Source: Spirochaetaceae bacterium
GTDB taxonomy: Bacteria; Spirochaetota; Spirochaetia; Treponematales; Treponemataceae
DNA: 64,000 bases
Direction: 5' to 3'
Assembly: GCA_017416145.1 (NCBI GenBank)
Contig: JAFQDD010000017.1
Location: 1 to 64,000 of the forward strand
The stretch's first letter is position 1. Every line of letters starts with the position of its first letter. This document shows, piece by piece, positions 8,032-17,267 of this stretch. Position numbers and translations under genes: made by a program. The notes under the pieces are model-generated. The model was not told the DNA's origin, searched no databases, and worked only from the letters and a program-made list of their open reading frames with translations.

Positions 8032-9237
8032 TTATATAAACATCTGTTGCAGCAATGCCTTTTTGCGTTGCTGCCAGGTGGTTACTACTTTTTGTTGTGT
8101 TTGGATTAATGAATCCATGCTTGAAAGACAGTCGGCGATTTTTTGTTGTTCGACAAGACATGGCAAAGGAATTATGAAACTTTCAACAAGTTTTCCAGAA
8201 AGGTTACCTTGTCCACCTTGAAGGTAAGTTGAATAAAAGTATTCTCGTTGATATTGTAAATAATTACATAAGAATCTTTTATTCTCTTTTGTCTTTATAC
8301 AAAGAATTGCTTGATTGATAGCTCCATCAATCTTAGAAATTGAACATAATCCACTGTTAGCTCCATATAATGCATATAAAATATCACCTTTACTAACCAT
8401 TTTCGCTGAAGAATTCTCCATTCCTTTTTCTGTTAAAAACAGTTCGGTTTTATTAGATGATATTTCTCCAGAACGTATAAAAGGGATTTCACCACCGTAA
8501 TAGTCAGCTGTTCCAGACTTTGGAGTTCCTCCGCTATATGTTTTACAAAATTCTCCCAACTTCTTTTCTTCCCACGCAGGGAAATCTGTGCCGTCGTTGG
8601 ATTTGAAGCGGAGTTGCTGGGTGAAAAGTTTTTGCATTAAGGCTTTTTTCTTTTTTTGCAGGGTGTTTAGAATCTTTGTTTCTGCTGTGATTATTGAATC
8701 TACATTTGAAAGAAAATCTGCAATTTTTTGTTGTTCTTGAGAAGATGGTGCTAGAAAATGTTTTGTCTGAAAAAAGGCCTCAGTTGGAATATTCAATAAA
8801 CCATGATTTCTTGCACCCTCTGCACTTATTTCAGAAACAGATTTATTCCATTTCATTGAATCAAAATAATGGGTTAAATAATCACTGTTTGTATCTGAAG
8901 TTAAGCTCATACAGATATAAAGTGTTGAAACTACTCCATCTTCATATCTATCCAAACGTTTAATAGAGCCATAATCATAACCAACAGAATAGCTTTTGTT
9001 ATATGCAAAATCTCCTTTTTTCAGAAGATAATAACCAGATGTATCTTTACTGGCAATTTGTTTTTTGAAAAACTCTCCCTGATCTATTAAGCCATCAACA
9101 GAGGAAATTGTAAGAGCTCTTGAAGATTCATTATTAGAGTTCTTTCTTGTTAGGCGAGTCATAAAATCTGATAATTTTTTCTCTTCCCATTCCCCTTTAA
9201 ACTCTGGGAATCTTAATTTTGGTATATTGCTCATCAT
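8032..9237 (-). CDS. hsdS: Type I restriction enzyme specificity subunit (operon 1)
   Basis: This subunit reads the DNA target for the M2S methylase and R2M2S endonuclease. The 401 residues form two target-recognition domains, each closed by a conserved helix: EQQKIADFLSNVDSII...KKKKALMQKLF about residues 165-200, and EQQKIADCLSSMDSLI...QRKKALLQQMF at the C-terminus. The second recognition domain starts at FPAWEEKKLGEFCKTYSGGTP. The length is normal for the EcoR124 type. AGGATGG precedes the start; an adjacent second ATG (9234) is possible. The gene follows the Bro-N gene by 11 nt. Target sequence cannot be read from the protein. Confidence 0.95.
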   Translation of the reverse strand: MMSNIPKLRFPEFKGEWEEKKLSDFMTRLTRKNSNNESSRALTISSVDGLIDQGEFFKKQIASKDTSGYYLLKKGDFAYNKSYSVGYDYGSIKRLDRYEDGVVSTLYICMSLTSDTNSDYLTHYFDSMKWNKSVSEISAEGARNHGLLNIPTEAFFQTKHFLAPSSQEQQKIADFLSNVDSIITAETKILNTLQKKKKALMQKLFTQQLRFKSNDGTDFPAWEEKKLGEFCKTYSGGTPKSGTADYYGGEIPFIRSGEISSNKTELFLTEKGMENSSAKMVSKGDILYALYGANSGLCSISKIDGAINQAILCIKTKENKRFLCNYLQYQREYFYSTYLQGGQGNLSGKLVESFIIPLPCLVEQQKIADCLSSMDSLIQTQQKVVTTWQQRKKALLQQMFI

Positions 9238-9248
9238 TTTATTCCATC

Positions 9249-10124
9249 CTAAAAATCTTCGTTATTATCGTTTTCTTCTTCGAACGGTAACTGTCGGGTG
9301 CCAATTTCTTTTGCATTTTTTGAAGAAATCGCTTTTCCGCCGCGTTTTTCCAGTGATTTACGGGCATCTCTTGCAACTTCTGCTCCGGAAATTGCAATTT
9401 TTGCACTTTCTCCCAAAGTCGTTGGATTTTCATTTTGAGAAAGATCTGTTGCAGAAGCTTCGGCAAGCATGTTTAGAATTAATTCTATGTTTGTCATGTT
9501 GTCGCGAAGATTTTCATTTTTTAAGCCTTTGTATTCTTTATACTCTTTTGCAGACATATCAGCCCAGGTTCGGTACATCAAATCTGTTAATGCGGCATAT
9601 TCTCTGCCTTTTTTTACGCCGGATTTATCCCATTCGTCGGTAAGTGCTTTGCGAACTTCAATTGATTTTATACGCTGGTTAATCCAGTTTTCGCTGTAGC
9701 CTAGGTTTCTGTAATTCTGAATTGCACGGTCTATTGAAAGTTCCGGATCAACGGCTTCATCAAGAGCTTCGCTTCCAACCTTTGCAAGCCACATCTTAAA
9801 AGGTTCAGCTTTTTTGCTTGGTACAGACTGAATAATTCTTAACAAGGCTTCTGTATTTGCAGCATCTGTTTCGCGCATTTTTCCATCTGGAGCCTGCATT
9901 TTCAACTGTCGACAAATTGTCGACAGTTCAATTCCGTCTTCAGAATGAACGCGTTTTTTCATTTTGAACCAATAGTCACGAGGATTCACGCTATCTGTTA
10001 AAACTGCGATTACATCTATAACAGAAAAATACCATTGTTCTTCTTCGGAATTCCACACAGAGCGGATTTTTTTATTATTAAAAAACTGAACTTTATTCTG
10101 AATATCAATTTCTTTATCTGCCAT
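9249..10124 (-). CDS. Bro-N domain protein of type I R-M loci (DinD/antirepressor-like)
   Basis: A 291-residue protein with an N-terminal Bro-N DNA-binding domain: FFNNKKIRSVWNSEEEQWYFSVIDVIAVLTDS and the following YWFKMKKR. The C-terminal half (YSENWINQRIKSIEVRKALTDEWDKSGV, LTDLMYRTWADMSAKEYKEYKGLK) matches the DinD-like extension commonly found between hsdM and hsdS. AAGGGG precedes the ATG and hsdM ends 9 nt upstream, so it is in the operon. Its role in these loci is not settled; DNA-damage-linked or regulatory functions are possible. Because Bro-N is also a phage antirepressor fold it can mislead, but no other phage genes are nearby. Confidence 0.88.
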   Translation of the reverse strand: MADKEIDIQNKVQFFNNKKIRSVWNSEEEQWYFSVIDVIAVLTDSVNPRDYWFKMKKRVHSEDGIELSTICRQLKMQAPDGKMRETDAANTEALLRIIQSVPSKKAEPFKMWLAKVGSEALDEAVDPELSIDRAIQNYRNLGYSENWINQRIKSIEVRKALTDEWDKSGVKKGREYAALTDLMYRTWADMSAKEYKEYKGLKNENLRDNMTNIELILNMLAEASATDLSQNENPTTLGESAKIAISGAEVARDARKSLEKRGGKAISSKNAKEIGTRQLPFEEENDNNEDF

Positions 10125-10133
10125 AAAATCCCC

Positions 10134-11705
10134 TTATATTCCTAATTCTCTGGCAAATTTTTCATACTCTTTCATCAGAGAATCTCGTTCTGCGGTGGCT
10201 TCTTTTAGTTCTTTATCAATTTCTGCTAAATCAAGTTCGGGTTCTTCATCAAAGGTATCTACATATCTTGTGATATTAAGATTGTAGCCGTTTTCTTCGA
10301 TTTCTTTCATGCTTGCAACATGGCAGAACTTTTCTATATCTTTGCGGTCTTTATAAGCATTCAGGATTTTCTGGACATTTTCTTCTGTAATTGAATTTTG
10401 ATTTTTTCCTGGTTCGTATTCTTTAGAAGCATCTATGAAAAAAATGTTGTCCTTGTTCTGTCCGCGGTCATTCTTTAGAACCAGAAGACTTACTGGAATT
10501 GATGTTCCATAAAAACAGTTTGGAGCAAGGCCAATTACTGCATCAAGATAATTAAGATTTTTTACAATATAAGTTCTGATTGCTTCTTCTGCTCCGCCAC
10601 GGAACAAAACTCCGTGAGGAAGAAGTACTGCAATTCTGGCGTCTGCATCTGCCATATGGAAAATCATATGTTCAAGGAATGCCATATCTTCATAACTTTT
10701 TGGGGCAAGTTTTCCATATGGGCTAAAACGGTCGTCTTTCATGTATTTATCTGAGGCAGACCATTTTTGTGAATATGGAGGATTTGCAACCTGCACCTGA
10801 TATTTTTCTTCCCAGCTTGAACTGTTTTCTCCTCCATCTGCAATTGTGTCTGTGTGGCGGATATCAAACTGTTCGTAATGAATATTGTGAAGAATCATAT
10901 TCATGCGGGCAAGGTTATAAGTTGTAGGATTACATTCGTTTCCATAATAGTGGCCAACTTTTACGCATCTACCAACCTGAAGCAAAAGAGAACCAGAACC
11001 GCAGGCACAGTCGCAAACTGCTTTTGTCTGCTTAAGTCCGTCTGTTGCAAGTAAAGAAAGAAGTTTTGAAACAGATTGTGGAGTATAAAATTCTCCAGCT
11101 TTTTTACCGGCTGTAGCAGCGTACATTCCAATTAAGTATTCGTAGGCATCGCCAAGTACATCAATTTCTGTATTTTCGAGCTCAAAATCTATAGTATCGA
11201 TGGACTTCATTACTTTTGCAATTAAAATGGAACGGCTTTTTACATCGCGGCCAAGTTTGCTGGAAGTTAAATCCATATCATCAAAAAGATTTTCAAAGAG
11301 CTTTTCTGATTTATTGCCAAGTGTTGAAGCTGTAATGGAGTTGATTGCTTTGTTCAGATAATCTACATCAAACTTTTCCTGTTCAATTAAATTAATGCAG
11401 CTGGTGAATAAATATTTGGGTTCAATAAAATAACCGTTGGCTTCAATCATCCAGTCGGTTATAGGCTGAACGTAGTCTTCATTTTTATAGGCTTCGGCAA
11501 AAGATATGCCGTCATCTTTTAAGAGCTCTTTTATCTGTAATTCTTCGTGTTCACTTAAGAAGCGGTAGAATAAAAGTCCTAGAACGTAGTTCTTAAATTC
11601 AGAACCTTCCATATTGTTTCTGAGGCTGTTTGCCATCTCCCAGAGCTTTTTGTGTAATTCTTCCCGCTGATAAACCTGTCTATGAGTTGTATTGTTATCT
11701 GACAT
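10134..11705 (-). CDS. hsdM: Type I restriction-modification methyltransferase subunit (operon 1)
   Basis: N6-adenine DNA methyltransferase of 523 residues. The N-terminal HsdM helical domain (residues 1-150) precedes SAM motif I CDCACGSGSLLLQVG (231-245) and catalytic motif IV ANPPYSQKW (307-315). EFYTP at 205-209 is another hallmark. It should assemble with HsdS as a modification enzyme and with HsdR for restriction. AAGGAA lies before the ATG and hsdR ends 12 nt upstream. Closest overall to the EcoR124/StySPI class, judged by the order hsdR-hsdM-hsdS and motif spacing. Confidence 0.96.
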   Translation of the reverse strand: MSDNNTTHRQVYQREELHKKLWEMANSLRNNMEGSEFKNYVLGLLFYRFLSEHEELQIKELLKDDGISFAEAYKNEDYVQPITDWMIEANGYFIEPKYLFTSCINLIEQEKFDVDYLNKAINSITASTLGNKSEKLFENLFDDMDLTSSKLGRDVKSRSILIAKVMKSIDTIDFELENTEIDVLGDAYEYLIGMYAATAGKKAGEFYTPQSVSKLLSLLATDGLKQTKAVCDCACGSGSLLLQVGRCVKVGHYYGNECNPTTYNLARMNMILHNIHYEQFDIRHTDTIADGGENSSSWEEKYQVQVANPPYSQKWSASDKYMKDDRFSPYGKLAPKSYEDMAFLEHMIFHMADADARIAVLLPHGVLFRGGAEEAIRTYIVKNLNYLDAVIGLAPNCFYGTSIPVSLLVLKNDRGQNKDNIFFIDASKEYEPGKNQNSITEENVQKILNAYKDRKDIEKFCHVASMKEIEENGYNLNITRYVDTFDEEPELDLAEIDKELKEATAERDSLMKEYEKFARELGI

Positions 11706-11717
11706 TTTTTCTATTCC

Positions 11718-14540
11718 TTATCCTGCCATTTCTAATGAATACTTATCGGTAGTTTCAATTATAAATAATTTGATTTCTTTTACAACTTTTGAAAGTTCAA
11801 GAAAGCCCATTTCTTTATGAATAAGATTTTTGATTGAATCATTATTGAGTATTCCGTCGAATTCATATTCTTCAAAAACAGCATTCAGTTCTTTATATGT
11901 AAGGTCATGTTCATTTGCAAATTTTGTAATTTCTTCCTGCTTTGCTTTTTCCCCAAAGCTTCTGAAGCGGTCTTCCAGATCTTCCGGCATTTTTAAGCCA
12001 TCAATCAGGCTTTGAATAAAGGCAATAATCAAATCTGATTTTTTGCGTAAGGTTGGATTTGCAGATTTCTTTATTTTATCAAAGATTTCTGTTATATCCT
12101 TTTCTTTCTGCTGAGGATTTGTCATATCAACATTCTTTAATAGCGTAAGAATGTAATCGACATTTATAACGTCTGTTTCCAGAAGTTCAATCTGGAAATC
12201 AACTTCATCAAGAATGCTTGCCTTTTCGGCAGTATCTCTTCGGCTTAAGTTTTTATGAATATCCAGATACTGGCTCTTAAAATTATCAAAATCTTCTTCG
12301 CTTATTCCTATGAGAGCTTCATCAAACTCGAATTCTTCAAAAGTTTTGAGAGTAGTAATAAGACGAATTACTTCACGGAAAGCAAGAATAAACTTTTTCT
12401 GTTCTGTTTCACTCTGGAGATTTGCAGCATCTTGTGGAGTTTCTGCAACCTGCCATAACATACCAAGTGCGGTTTGTAGACGGTCCAAATAGTATTCAAA
12501 ACTCTTTTGAACAATTCCTTCTGTACTTGCAGAATTAGAATAGAGTTTTAATGCCTGATCTGTGTTGTATTTTAAATTGCGATAACAAACGATGTTTCCA
12601 AATTTTTTCGTGGCTTTTTCAGTTCTGTTTGTTCTGGAATATGACTGCAGCAAATCCTGATAAACAAGATTTTTATCTACATAGAGTGTATTCAAAATTT
12701 TGCTGTTGTAACCGGTAAGGTACATACGGACAACAATTAAAAGATTGATTTTATTAGCCTTGAACTTTTTAGAAAGATCTTCGTTGTATTCTGCAAAGGT
12801 GTCTGTCTTAAATGATGTACCGAATTTTGCATTATAGTCATCTATGATTCTTGCCATTGCATCCTGACTTGTTTCTTCTTTTGATTCTGCATCTTCATTT
12901 ACGTCGTAAGTGAAAACTGCTGCGAAAGTAAAGTCAGGGGTCAGGCGTTTGAAAGTATCATAATATTTTATAAGATTTTCTACGCCGCTTGTTGCAAGAA
13001 TTGCATTGTAGTTTTTATTTACAGTTTTTGCTTTGAAATTTTGAATTATATTTTTGCAAACTGCTTCAATACGTCTTTCGTCATTCCATGCTTCTGCTGT
13101 ATCTATTGCAGAAACCTCTGTAGAAGAAGAGGCTGCTTCATCCTCATTTAATTTTTGTTCATACACAGAGTTTTTAGCAACAATGGTTTTCATGTATTCA
13201 ATTTTGAATCCAAGAACATTTCCATCAGCAATTGCCTGTTTTATCATATATTGATGAAGAGGTTTTCCAAAAAGAGTCTCTGTAATGTACTGTATTTCAC
13301 CTTCTTTTTTAGCATTCTCTTTGAAAATTGGAGTCCCAGTAAAACCAAAATATTGAGCTTTTTTGAAAAAGCCTTTTACATCTTTATGCATTTTTCCAAA
13401 CTGGCTACGGTGACATTCATCAATCAGAAATATAACTTTTTCATTCGCATATTCTTCCATAATTGATTTATATTTTGGATCATTTATGGCATGAGACATC
13501 TTTTGAATAGTTGTAATTATGAGTTTTCGGTTTTTGTCCTTTGTCTGTTCTGTAAGGGCTTTTGTATCTTCTGTCTGGTCTACACTGTTTTTTTCATATT
13601 CATTAAAGTCTTCTGTAGTTTGTGTATCAAGGTCTCGACGGTCTATGAGGAAAAAGACTTTTTTAATTTCAGGATGTGTTATCAGAAGTTTTGCACATTT
13701 CCAGCAAGTAAGAGTTTTTCCAGCCCCTGTTGTATGCCAGATATAACCGTTATCATCAGATGAAAGAGCTTTATCAAGCAGAAGTTCTGTAGCATAAACC
13801 TGATATGGACGCATAATCATCATACAGCGTTCTGTATCATTTAAAACGGTGTATAAATGCAGCATTTTAAAAAGTCTGCCTGGATTTAAAAATGCCGGAA
13901 TAAAATCTTTTATATCATTAATTCTTTTATTTTCTTCATCGGTCCAGTAAAAAGCTGAAGAATGAAGGAATGTATTATCGCTATTTGCATAATATTTGGT
14001 ATTGGTACCATTTGTGATAATGAAAATCTGGATATACTTAAAAAGACCTGTATATGCATGTCGGCGATATCGTTCTGTCTGATTAAAAGCATCTTCCAGT
14101 GCAATTCCACGTTTCTTTAATTCCAGCTGGATCAAAGGAAGGCCATTTATTAAGAGAGTTACATCAAATCTTGTTTCATATTTATTTATAACGGTTATCT
14201 GATTTGCAACCTGTACTTTGTTATTTGAATAATCATCATAATCCAGGAACTTGATATGAACTTTGCTGCCATCTTCTCGTTCTAGAACATATTTATCTCT
14301 AAGCTGTTTTGCAGATTGATAAACTGATTTGTCTTTTAGATAGGTAAGAATGCGGTCGAATTCTGTGTCTGTAAATGGTAAATTATTCAAATCTTCTTTA
14401 TTTAAGTTGTAAAGATTTGTACGAAAATTATCTTCAAGAGTTTCTTTGTCTTCAATTTGTTTATAATATGAGTATCCGAACTGCTGCTGCAATTCATTAA
14501 TGAGCCAATTTTCTAATTCTGCTTCGGATTGAAAACTCAA
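11718..14540 (-). CDS. hsdR: Type I restriction enzyme motor/nuclease subunit (operon 1)
   Basis: The 940-residue subunit translocates and cuts unmodified DNA. It has an N-terminal PD-(D/E)XK nuclease (RFDVTLLINGLPLIQLELKKRG, with D126, E140 and K142), then an SF2 helicase motor: Walker A TTGAGKT near residue 270, DECHRSQFG (motif II) near 370, FTGTPIF (motif III) and the motif VI region YSRTNRT. The C-terminal helical region is intact. The start gives GAAACTCC-type weak SD on the minus strand (AAGGAGTTTCC). All key residues are present, so it should be active. Confidence 0.96.
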   Translation of the reverse strand: MSFQSEAELENWLINELQQQFGYSYYKQIEDKETLEDNFRTNLYNLNKEDLNNLPFTDTEFDRILTYLKDKSVYQSAKQLRDKYVLEREDGSKVHIKFLDYDDYSNNKVQVANQITVINKYETRFDVTLLINGLPLIQLELKKRGIALEDAFNQTERYRRHAYTGLFKYIQIFIITNGTNTKYYANSDNTFLHSSAFYWTDEENKRINDIKDFIPAFLNPGRLFKMLHLYTVLNDTERCMMIMRPYQVYATELLLDKALSSDDNGYIWHTTGAGKTLTCWKCAKLLITHPEIKKVFFLIDRRDLDTQTTEDFNEYEKNSVDQTEDTKALTEQTKDKNRKLIITTIQKMSHAINDPKYKSIMEEYANEKVIFLIDECHRSQFGKMHKDVKGFFKKAQYFGFTGTPIFKENAKKEGEIQYITETLFGKPLHQYMIKQAIADGNVLGFKIEYMKTIVAKNSVYEQKLNEDEAASSSTEVSAIDTAEAWNDERRIEAVCKNIIQNFKAKTVNKNYNAILATSGVENLIKYYDTFKRLTPDFTFAAVFTYDVNEDAESKEETSQDAMARIIDDYNAKFGTSFKTDTFAEYNEDLSKKFKANKINLLIVVRMYLTGYNSKILNTLYVDKNLVYQDLLQSYSRTNRTEKATKKFGNIVCYRNLKYNTDQALKLYSNSASTEGIVQKSFEYYLDRLQTALGMLWQVAETPQDAANLQSETEQKKFILAFREVIRLITTLKTFEEFEFDEALIGISEEDFDNFKSQYLDIHKNLSRRDTAEKASILDEVDFQIELLETDVINVDYILTLLKNVDMTNPQQKEKDITEIFDKIKKSANPTLRKKSDLIIAFIQSLIDGLKMPEDLEDRFRSFGEKAKQEEITKFANEHDLTYKELNAVFEEYEFDGILNNDSIKNLIHKEMGFLELSKVVKEIKLFIIETTDKYSLEMAG

Positions 14541-14779
14541 GATGGAAACTCCTTTTTTCTTTTATTATACCACCAAAAGTTCAATTTTACTAGAAAATCG
14601 ACTGGTGATTATGACAGAAGATGGCATTTTTAATGGCGTTTTGTGAAGTTACAACATTGCCAGAAGCGGTAATCTTACGAAGCAGTTCCAGTGTTGAACT
14701 TTCAAACATCTTCTTGATCTTAGCGGCTCCAAAGAATCGCTGTTTTCCGTAGGATGTTTGTTCATCTTTTTATCCTTTT
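14541..14779 (-). pseudogene. Gap between the nuclease gene and hsdR with a possible coding remnant
   Basis: After the PD-(D/E)XK gene, a minus-strand frame from about 14765 down to a TAG at 14590 reads in part GKQRFFGAAKIKKMFESS and AIKNAIFCHNHQSIF, which looks like former protein sequence but has no start of its own. A different frame has an AAGGA site and ATG yet ends after 38 codons with unconvincing content. I do not recognise the family. It is probably a decayed gene end left by rearrangement. Confidence 0.3.
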
Positions 14780-15292
14780 CTACTTTAACTCTTCAATCCC
14801 CGTCTTAATACGAAGCACAATCTTATTTTTCTGCATAAACTGCTGCTGAGCAATTTTATGAATTGATGGGACGAATGGTCTTCTGGAATTGCAAAGATAA
14901 GCTCCTTTGTTTTCGTACTTATCCAGTTCATCAGCAAAAAAGCTTATTGTATTTGTAAGTTGCTCCATTCCATGATTAAGCCAGTCGGTACCTTTTTTAT
15001 CAGCTTTCAATTCAATAAAGCAAACTGTTTTTGGAGTATATAGCATAGCATCACAGAAACTTGCAGTTTCATCTTTACCATTGTTTTTTACTGTTAGAGG
15101 AACATTATTATCTACTGCAATAAAGGAATAATCTGTGCGGTTATTACATTCTACTTTTGCATTCCATTTATCTGTAGTTTTGTCATAACTTACAAAAGCT
15201 GGTTTCTTTCCTTCTTTATCGTCTGGATCAACAAGTCCAAATTCTTTCACTTTATTTACTGTTGTGGCATAGTCGTAAAAATTTACTTGCAA
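14780..15292 (-). CDS. PD-(D/E)XK nuclease-like partner of the AAA ATPase
   Basis: A 170-residue protein that I do not recognise as a named family. The core CDAMLYTPKTVCFIELKAD gives the spacing D81, E94, K96, followed by Q111 in GMEQLTNTISFF, which fits a PD-(D/E)XK nuclease active site. Its ATG overlaps the last codons of the upstream ATPase gene by 10 nt, so the two are probably co-translated and may form a complex. Location between a controller-regulated ATPase and hsdR supports a defence role. Function is inference from motif and context. Confidence 0.6.
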   Translation of the reverse strand: MQVNFYDYATTVNKVKEFGLVDPDDKEGKKPAFVSYDKTTDKWNAKVECNNRTDYSFIAVDNNVPLTVKNNGKDETASFCDAMLYTPKTVCFIELKADKKGTDWLNHGMEQLTNTISFFADELDKYENKGAYLCNSRRPFVPSIHKIAQQQFMQKNKIVLRIKTGIEELK

Positions 15293-16590
15293 AACTTAGC
15301 CTCCAGTTCAAGAAGATCTGAGAAACTGTCGTTCTGTTCTTCCAATGCCTTGTTAAGTTCGTTGTCATCAGAAGGAAGATTTTCATACGGTTCAAGAAGC
15401 TTGATAGAACCATCTGCTTTTGTTTCGTAAATATGAATCATTTCTCCTGGTACAGCTGCTTTTACTGGAATAATTTTTCCTATTTCTTTTTCTGGGACAC
15501 CCTTTGCGAGTAACTCCGCTGCTTTTGCACTCTGAGTAAGGTAAGCAAGAATGTATGGACTGTGAGTTGTGATAAGAAGTTTGTTTTCAATCTTTTCTGT
15601 AGTGTTATAACTTTGTGTGTTAAAACATTGTAAAAGGTAATATAAAACTTCCGCCTGAGATTCAGGGTATAGGTTTTGTTCTGGTTCCTCTACTACATTT
15701 ATAAAACGAGAATTGATAATTCTAATAAGCCATTTATAAATGGTCTTGTCACGTTCTGTTTCAAGTTTAACAACACCTTCTGTTTTGTTTTTGTACTGTG
15801 CTAGAACGTCACTTAAAAATTGAAGACTATTTTCTGGTATATTGTATTGATTACCGATTTTATTCATTCCTTCTTTCCAGCGCCTTTCTTGATCAAAAGA
15901 AAACTCTGTATTAGAAGTCTTATCATCTGCAATAAACTGAGAATAATATGCACTTGTCAAAGCCATTGGAGAAAGCGACTGTAAACCGCTTGAAGCATTT
16001 ACAATGTCAATTTCATAATCTTTGGCATCATCTGCAACATAAGAAGTATTTGTTTTTGAGTCATATCTGAATTCATAACCATTTAATGGTAATTTGTACT
16101 TTGAATTCTTAAGACTATTTGCCGCTATCATATAATCAGAAAGGAAATCAAAAGTATCTTTTGCCAGACCTTTTAAGGAACTTGCATTTTCTATTGCTGT
16201 ACAAAAGTTTCTTTCGGCTGGAATATATACAATTTTTGGGCGTATATAATCTGCATCTTTGATTGAATCAATACTTATTTTTGAATCCTGATAAGTAATT
16301 TTGCAGGCTTCTCCGATGTATAGAATTTCTGTTTCTTTCTTTATATAGCAGTCAATTTTATGATAAGTAAGCAACTCTTTAAAAGATGTTTTAGTTATTT
16401 TCTTGGGAAACTCCCCTGAATCAACTTTTTTTTCAAGCCATGCACAAGTAGAATAAAGCTTAGCGATTGTACTCTTACCTGTTGCCTGATTTCCACAGAT
16501 TACTGTTACAGGAGAAATCTCTAAAAAACCGTCGTTTTCTGAACATCCGTTCTGAATCGGACCAAAGTTTCTAATCTTTAATTTTGCCAT
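15283..16590 (-). CDS. AAA ATPase of the OLD/AAA_15-like (ABC-type) class
   Basis: A 435-residue SMC/ABC-like ATPase. Walker A is GNQATGKST (33-41), the signature-like segment is NASSGLQSLSPMAL near residue 200, Walker B is VVEEPEQNLYPESQAEV near residue 300 and the switch His is LLITTHSPYIL near residue 340. OLD-family nucleases end in a Toprim domain, which is absent; the nuclease-like function appears to be the overlapping next gene. This split resembles other ATPase plus effector pairs such as PARIS, but the partner here is PD-(D/E)XK-like, not Toprim. AGAAGG precedes the ATG. It is the first gene after the XRE controller and its operator. Confidence 0.8.
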   Translation of the reverse strand: MAKLKIRNFGPIQNGCSENDGFLEISPVTVICGNQATGKSTIAKLYSTCAWLEKKVDSGEFPKKITKTSFKELLTYHKIDCYIKKETEILYIGEACKITYQDSKISIDSIKDADYIRPKIVYIPAERNFCTAIENASSLKGLAKDTFDFLSDYMIAANSLKNSKYKLPLNGYEFRYDSKTNTSYVADDAKDYEIDIVNASSGLQSLSPMALTSAYYSQFIADDKTSNTEFSFDQERRWKEGMNKIGNQYNIPENSLQFLSDVLAQYKNKTEGVVKLETERDKTIYKWLIRIINSRFINVVEEPEQNLYPESQAEVLYYLLQCFNTQSYNTTEKIENKLLITTHSPYILAYLTQSAKAAELLAKGVPEKEIGKIIPVKAAVPGEMIHIYETKADGSIKLLEPYENLPSDDNELNKALEEQNDSFSDLLELEAKFCK

Positions 16591-16625
16591 TATCTAAAAC
16601 CTTCTAAAATATTCTATCATATAAA

Positions 16626-16644
16626 AGTGTCATTCAGTGACTCT
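16626..16644. promoter_or_regulatory. Putative controller operator, operon 1
   Basis: AGTGTCA-TTCAG-TGACTCT: two 7-bp half sites, one mismatch in symmetry, 5-bp spacer. It lies 4 bp beyond the stop of the XRE gene and upstream of the ATPase gene. The same half site, spacer and position recur at 28808-28826 beside the paralogous controller. Confidence 0.65.
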
Positions 16645-16648
16645 GTAT

Positions 16649-16855
16649 TTATTTTTCCTCAAAAGTGACGATATCTCCAATATCACACTTTAGAGCCTTG
16701 CAAATTTTATGCAGGCTTTCCATAGAGACATATTCACCCTTATTCATTTTGGCAAGAACGTTTGTGGAAATACCTGCCAAAGGAATTAAATCGGATTTGT
16801 TCTTTATCCCTTTTTCAATCAGCAGAATCCATAATTTTCTATAGTCTGTATTCAT
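16649..16855 (-). CDS. XRE/Cro-family controller protein (operon 1)
   Basis: A 68-residue, single-domain helix-turn-helix repressor-like protein. The HTH is DLIPLAGISTNVLAKMNKGEYVSMESLHKIC (about 22-52), and the end GDIVTFEE matches small YozG-type regulators. It is clearly paralogous to the 74-residue controller at 28826-29050 (shared DYRKLW, KGIKN, AGISTN, LAK, KGE, MKI/KIC, GDI positions). As first gene of the superoperon with a palindrome at its stop codon, it probably controls expression of the downstream ATPase and restriction genes, like C proteins of R-M systems. A TATAAT box ends 8 nt before the ATG with no SD. Confidence 0.9.
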   Translation of the reverse strand: MNTDYRKLWILLIEKGIKNKSDLIPLAGISTNVLAKMNKGEYVSMESLHKICKALKCDIGDIVTFEEK

Positions 16856-16863
16856 ATAATATG

Positions 16864-16869
16864 ATTATA
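16864..16869 (-). promoter_or_regulatory. Extended -10 promoter of controller 1
   Basis: TGTTATAAT (TGn extended -10) followed by 8 nt to the ATG at 16855. The mRNA would have a leader of at most one or two bases. Confidence 0.5.
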
Positions 16870-16935
16870 ACACACATTTTTGTTTCTGTGCAGAAAATCT
16901 CACGATTTCTCAAGAAATAAATATTTCCGACATTT

Positions 16936-16976
16936 GGAAAAAAAACGCTGGTATCCTAAAAGAATACCAGCGTTAT
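16936..16976 (-). terminator. Terminator ending operon 2
   Basis: AACGCTGGTAT pairs with ATACCAGCGTT (16944-16954 with 16964-16974), an 11-bp stem with a 9-nt loop, followed on the minus strand by a run of T. It separates the two superoperons. Confidence 0.85.
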
Positions 16977-17033
16977 AAGCAAATCTTTTTTACCTCTCCC
17001 ATTCCCGTTTTCTCTTCAGTTGTCTTTCCGAGT

Positions 17034-17267
17034 TCATGGGCTTTTCTGCATCCATTCTTTTACGTCTTTACAGCCGTGTTCTGCGATAACTCCTGCAATC
17101 TTATGAAGCAGTCTTTCACCGCTTTTTTTCTCCACTTCATAGCCACCAAAAGGCTCTGTCCTTTGGAAACCTGAGAAGGGCAACGTTGCCCTTTCTAATC
17201 CTCCGCCAACAAGACTCTGTCTTTTTGGATTATCTGCCAGACGGCCAGCCTTCTGGACTTCCCTTAC
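17034..17267 (-). pseudogene. In-frame open extension beyond the zinc-ribbon gene stop
   Basis: After the TAA of the zinc-ribbon gene, the same minus-strand frame stays open for 77 codons to a TGA at 17034-17036. It includes segments such as GRLADNPKRQSLVGGGLER and SGERLLHKIAGVIAEHGC. There is no good start codon. An 18-bp perfect palindrome, AAGGGCAACGTTGCCCTT (17176-17193), sits in the middle. It is either a nonsense-truncated C-terminus or an inserted palindromic element; I do not recognise the sequence. Confidence 0.35.

Noticed and set aside
9249-10124. Prophage, on account of the Bro-N protein
   Set aside because: No integrase, capsid, tail or lysis genes occur nearby, and Bro-N proteins are common between hsdM and hsdS.
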